A stretch of 64,000 bases of DNA from Diadema setosum. Lineage: Eukaryota > Echinodermata > Echinoidea > Diadematoida > Diadematidae. The notes below the pieces were generated by a model, which did no database searches, was not told the DNA's origin, and saw nothing but the letters and a program-made list of their open reading frames with translations. A program made the translations under genes and the position numbers. Each line of letters starts with the position of its first letter. Position 1 is the first letter of the stretch. The stretch is from assembly GCF_964275005.1 (NCBI RefSeq), contig NC_092688.1, positions 47,547,748 to 47,611,747 of the forward strand, written 5' to 3'. Positions 61,501 to 64,000 of this stretch are shown here, in pieces.

Positions 61501-63832
61501 GCATGGATCCTATTCCTAAACTTGTAACTCCGTGAGGCTGTGCACTTTGCCCACAGATGTAAGAGAATGTGCCATGATTAGTGCAGGCCCTACCTGTAAA
61601 ACATTAACACTTTCTGGCCTGAACCCTTTCAGCATCGTTACTTCGAAATTCCACTGACATTGTCTTCAAACAAGGCAACATCGGTACTGATGGAAATATT
61701 GTGCATCATAAGCTCGTTATGAGGAATTTGTCTGTTGTAGTCACCACAAGTGAGAGGAACACATTGTACAAAAAGGTGGAAATAAAACACTAGAGTGGAA
61801 AGATGACTGTGAATCTTGCAAATATCTCAGATTTTTTTTTTTATTATCATTTTGATAGTACGATAGCAGGTCATAGATTTTCCCTAGAAACATTAATGAA
61901 AATAAAGTGTTATAAATGCATACAGTTAAATAGATTATCAAACTTGGACATGGTCGATCAAATCAATTGGTATGAATGTTTAGTAGCATCTATTCATAGA
62001 TCTACTTTATACTGTACATGCCGTAAATTTTGCAAGCTTCTTTATATTAATGAATTTCACACGTCAGGAGCTATTCACAAAACTAACAAGCAAATATATC
62101 AACTCTGATATCGGCATGAATGCAACATGCACACGTTAATTTTTCTGTTCATCACTATACTCCACAATCGCAAATTTAACCTCTTGTGAAACTGTCAGGA
62201 AGTCCTAAATTTGTGCAAAAATTAGACAGGAAATGTGTATATGGCATATAAGTACCAGTGTAAACCAACCATATGACAATGATACCACAAAGTCAGGTCA
62301 CTAGGTGAACACAAGAGGGAAGACGGCAGAGCAATATGGTGTCTTGAAGCGAGGCTAGCACTCATTGCTGACCGACAAACTCTTCTCCCATTCCACTGCA
62401 CACTTTGCAACATATGGTTTCATTTTCAGCTCCTTGGGCTCACAATCTCCCCCCCCCCCCCCCCTCTCCGGCTTTAAGTCCCCTCAAACATTCAATTTCT
62501 TGCCGATGAAAATGAGAGTTCAGTCTACGTGTCCGACCCCCCTGCTCACATAATACGAGCGGAGGAGCATCGTGTGCTCATGCTTCTCTCCGCGGAGCTT
62601 AAATGTGCTGGCTCCAGCTCTGATTTCACCTGCCGAAATGCCGAGATGCTGATTTCCTTCATTGAACGACGAAACCTCAAAGTTTAATAGGTTCAGTCGA
62701 GATTAACGAGCTGTCAGGCCGGCAGCATGGAGCATTAGCCAAACACTTGTCTCATGGTTACACAGAGATTTGTTGTGTCAACAAATGCCTGTTGTGAAAC
62801 TCTCACAATGTTGAATAGATATTATAATTGGAGAGTAGGTGGCATAAATTATACAACCTATCTCCCAGCAGGAGAAATTTCTTACATCTTTATGTGTTCA
62901 TAAATTATTCTAAGCCTCACGCACAACCAACTTTGACAACTTTCATCTTTATCGCGATTGAAAGTATTTCCCCTCTGCGTAATTTGGCTGGCAGACAAAC
63001 AATGTTATACTGGGTCAAATTTCAAATATCAATGTGGCTGTTGATACCGATGGAATGCCTGTGGCAAGGTCTTCAGATGCTTGACAAAAATTGAGGCCGA
63101 AAATTTAAATAAAAAGTTTTAAATTGTAGATCGCCAGAGAAAAACTGCTACTGATACCCTTGGTTGTCCTCCAGTTCAGGTCGCAAACTCTTTTAATTTC
63201 TTGGACAAACAGGATGATGTTGAGAGAGTATTTGTTGTTGTTTTGTTTCTTGTTGACTTTTTTTTTGGGGGGGGGGAGGGACAGCAATTGAAACAATGCA
63301 GCCTGCGTTGTCATGACATGAGTTCTTTACCCCATACTGACATTCATAGAACATTACTTTTTTTACATTGCTTGGGAAATTCAAAGTGAATTGAATTTAC
63401 TGGCTACGAGCAGAATTCTAGAAGCCTCAGCGCAGGATGGCAAACAGCATCTCTTTTTACAAGTGAGAAGACTGTACACCATGCAATATTATGTGGAGGA
63501 AAAATCTACCTGTTTTGGAATATCTGATCATTGTACAATGCTGTGTTGAAGGGTTTTTCTTCCAGCTTAAATGAAGTTAGACTGATGGTAACACCTTGCT
63601 GCCAGTTAATTCCACCATTTCTAGGACCTAACAAGTTCCACCCACATGTTACTATCACAGTCTTTGACTCAGTGCATACCTGTCTGTCCCACTGCTACCT
63701 GAAGTGCCCCCAAGGCCCTCAGCAGTGACCATTGCAAACGTCCCTCTCTGCTTGACCATGGACAACACCGTCCACTGCTCCTGTGACGTTGACCTCACGG
63801 ACACTGCCGAAATGCCCTTCCGTGCCTTGGCT
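43555..63832 (-). CDS. TMEM132: TMEM132-family single-pass membrane protein, 3' part (nine exons; 5' end outside window)
   Basis: TMEM132 proteins are type I surface proteins with Ig/cohesin-like extracellular domains, linked to adhesion and actin control. Exons seen: 63832-63680, 55677-55497, 53024-52881, 51009-50804, 48404-48277, 47221-47061, 46308-46111, 45358-45221, 44754-43555. Phases agree, giving 835 codons to the stop. Family landmarks in order are NTAILTGREVSIPL, WVPELPLRVALSD, a CRLKYQQ block, SVTHLVKD, FFDDGSSLALQD, then ELPEPC, one membrane helix (EIGMYVLLGVFSLAILAF, coded near 44297-44215), and the cytoplasmic NWVLFG motif. It ends in NYLDSLKESCT, close to the human family end (NYMERL or DYMESLQ). 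The cytoplasmic tail is acidic and Ser-rich. Invertebrates usually have one gene where vertebrates have TMEM132A-E, so no letter can be given. The acceptor at 51009 is weak (ATAAAG) and the one at 53024 has an alternative 3 nt inward. The intron 63679-55678 is 8 kb. Confidence 0.92.
44869..45034. repeat. Degenerate telomere-like CCTAACC tract between GGTAATT inverted ends
   Basis: 44932-44990 is a run of CCTAAC-type hexamers and heptamers. On its sides lie AATTACCCC motifs and their inverse GGGGGTAATT, suggesting a small element with a telomere-like core. In the TMEM132 intron before the last exon. Confidence 0.55.
45426..45612. mobile_element. pogo/Tigger-like MITE, copy in TMEM132 intron
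   Basis: Ends CAGTGTGCACTCCTGTTA and GGGAGTCCACTG, flanked by TA. It carries the GCCAGTCCCGAGGACT block seen at 8735-8913. Confidence 0.7.
45644..45734. mobile_element. 91-bp foldback MITE in TMEM132 intron
   Basis: ATTATCCACC and GGGACAGTCCAAAA are mirrored by TTTTTGGACTGTTCC and GGGTGGATAAT. Confidence 0.65.
47523..47693. mobile_element. pogo/Tigger-like MITE, short copy
   Basis: Ends CAGTGGACTCCAGTTATAAC and GTTATAACAGGAGTGCACTG, flanked by TA. In a TMEM132 intron. Confidence 0.75.
48570..48692 (-). mobile_element. tRNA-like SINE fragment
   Basis: On the minus strand, an A-box-like TGGCTCAGTGGTCAAG and a B-box-like GGTTCAAATCCCC are spaced as in a tRNA, but the acceptor stem does not pair. 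In the TMEM132 intron just upstream of the exon at 48404-48277. Confidence 0.6.
49099..49356. mobile_element. Second copy of the ATAT-GTCACT MITE
   Basis: Shares GTGTCCTGTCCAAATCC, CAATGAAGCCACCA and GGCATTTTTTAGATACAAGG with 42995-43250, in the same orientation. The ends are worn. In a TMEM132 intron. Confidence 0.65.
50136..50659. mobile_element. TTAA-flanked MITE, family 2, copy 2
   Basis: Same inner blocks as 17802-18370 (AATTCATAACTTTTG, GGATTGTCCAATTTTCCTC, inverted on the left arm) with the same ATTTAG/TCTAACAGG centre. Flanked by TTAA. It lies in the TMEM132 intron between the exons at 51009-50804 and 48404-48277. Confidence 0.75.
51889..52135. mobile_element. 247-bp foldback MITE in TMEM132 intron
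   Basis: It is almost wholly palindromic. CCAGTGACATCATCTGTTAA at the left, then GACATTGGAATGC and TTGCATGTTTCC, are all mirrored on the right up to GCCACTGG. Confidence 0.75.
52505..52589. mobile_element. Small TTAA-flanked MITE (GGACG ends), copy 2
   Basis: CCCATTGAGGACG and CGTCCTCAACAGG ends, TTAA on the left and TTGA on the right. Inverted relative to the copy at 12794-12886. Confidence 0.65.
52679..52704. repeat. Short interstitial telomere-type repeat
   Basis: About four head-to-tail AACCCT units in a TMEM132 intron. Confidence 0.7.
55953..56321 (+). mobile_element. TTAA-flanked MITE, family 3, copy 2
   Basis: Second copy of the element at 1449-1807, roughly 80% similar by eye and flanked by TTAA. 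It lies in the 8-kb TMEM132 intron. Confidence 0.75.
56632..57103. mobile_element. Probable MITE rich in TACCGTGGTA motifs
   Basis: The outer ends AGGTGCATTCATATCT and, inverted, AGGTGTGTTCACATTT enclose about eight TACCGTGGTAT-like short motifs in both halves. No coding potential. Confidence 0.5.
58143..58380. mobile_element. MITE with CATACCTGCCAAC ends
   Basis: CATACCTGCCAAC at the left and GTTGGCAAGTATGTG at the right. The inside carries repeated AAAATCTTAC and CTGATTTT motifs. No coding potential. Confidence 0.65.
58980..59066. mobile_element. 87-bp foldback MITE in TMEM132 intron
   Basis: ACGGCCAGCGCATGCGCACAC is mirrored by GTGTGAGCATTCGCTGGCCGT with two mismatches. Confidence 0.65.
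59100..63679. other. 5' part of the 8-kb TMEM132 intron
   Basis: No exon-like frames. It contains poly(T)-poly(G) runs (60161-60186, 60785-60837), a CT-rich stretch at 60300-60730, and a possible worn element at 59583-59748 with GACTGTCCAAA and TTTGGACAGTC ends. Confidence 0.45.
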
Positions 63833-64000
63833 CTGTAGATGAAGAAACACACAAGATGAAACCAATTCAGAGAGGTGATAATACAATACTTGCTACTTTC
63901 TGGAGAACTGAATTTTTCTTATACATGTGTATGTTATCAAATGCAGTGTGTGAGTCTGGTTATGATTGGTAGTACGTTATCAACATTCACTGCTACAATA

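Overview
The window looks like a piece of an AT-rich animal nuclear genome, most likely an invertebrate deuterostome and probably an echinoderm. This rests on intron-rich genes with GT-AG introns (typically several hundred bases up to about 1.5 kb, the largest about 8 kb), three vertebrate-like gene families, and a dense load of short inverted-repeat elements, tRNA-derived SINEs and microsatellites. I cannot name the species.

All recognisable genes lie on the minus strand. From high to low coordinate: (1) the 3' part of a TMEM132-family gene (nine exons, 63832 to 43555; its 5' part lies beyond 64000); (2) and (3) two tandem copies of a peroxisomal sarcosine/L-pipecolate oxidase-like gene (PIPOX family), each with eight exons: copy B at 38549-31938 (385 aa) and copy A at 29968-23022 (381 aa); (4) a complete 13-exon VMP1 gene at 15728-2440 (454 aa). 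I rebuilt every exon by hand; all reading phases agree across the junctions. I found no convincing plus-strand gene.

The most notable points are: an N-terminal SAP motif fused to VMP1 and split across exons 1 and 2; a 33-bp minisatellite that copies the 5' splice site of VMP1 exon 10 four more times into the intron; and, in the oxidase pair, loss of residues that hold the substrate carboxylate in the related bacterial monomeric sarcosine oxidase (Arg52 to Cys in both copies, Lys348 to Glu in copy A only), with different C-terminal tails. VMP1, PIPOX and TMEM132E all lie on human chromosome 17, so the order here may be a relic of an ancestral linkage group.

The remaining sequence is largely transposon debris: a 5'-truncated LINE inserted into a TTAA-flanked MITE that itself abuts another TTAA-flanked MITE, a 1.1-kb Harbinger-like element with 54-bp ends, pogo/Tigger-like, hAT-like and foldback MITEs, two SINEs, and many simple repeats. 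The paralogous introns of the oxidase pair provide an empty site that dates one MITE insertion to after the gene duplication. The genes have unrelated known roles (ER lipid scrambling and autophagy, peroxisomal amine oxidation, cell-surface adhesion), so no joint pathway is implied.
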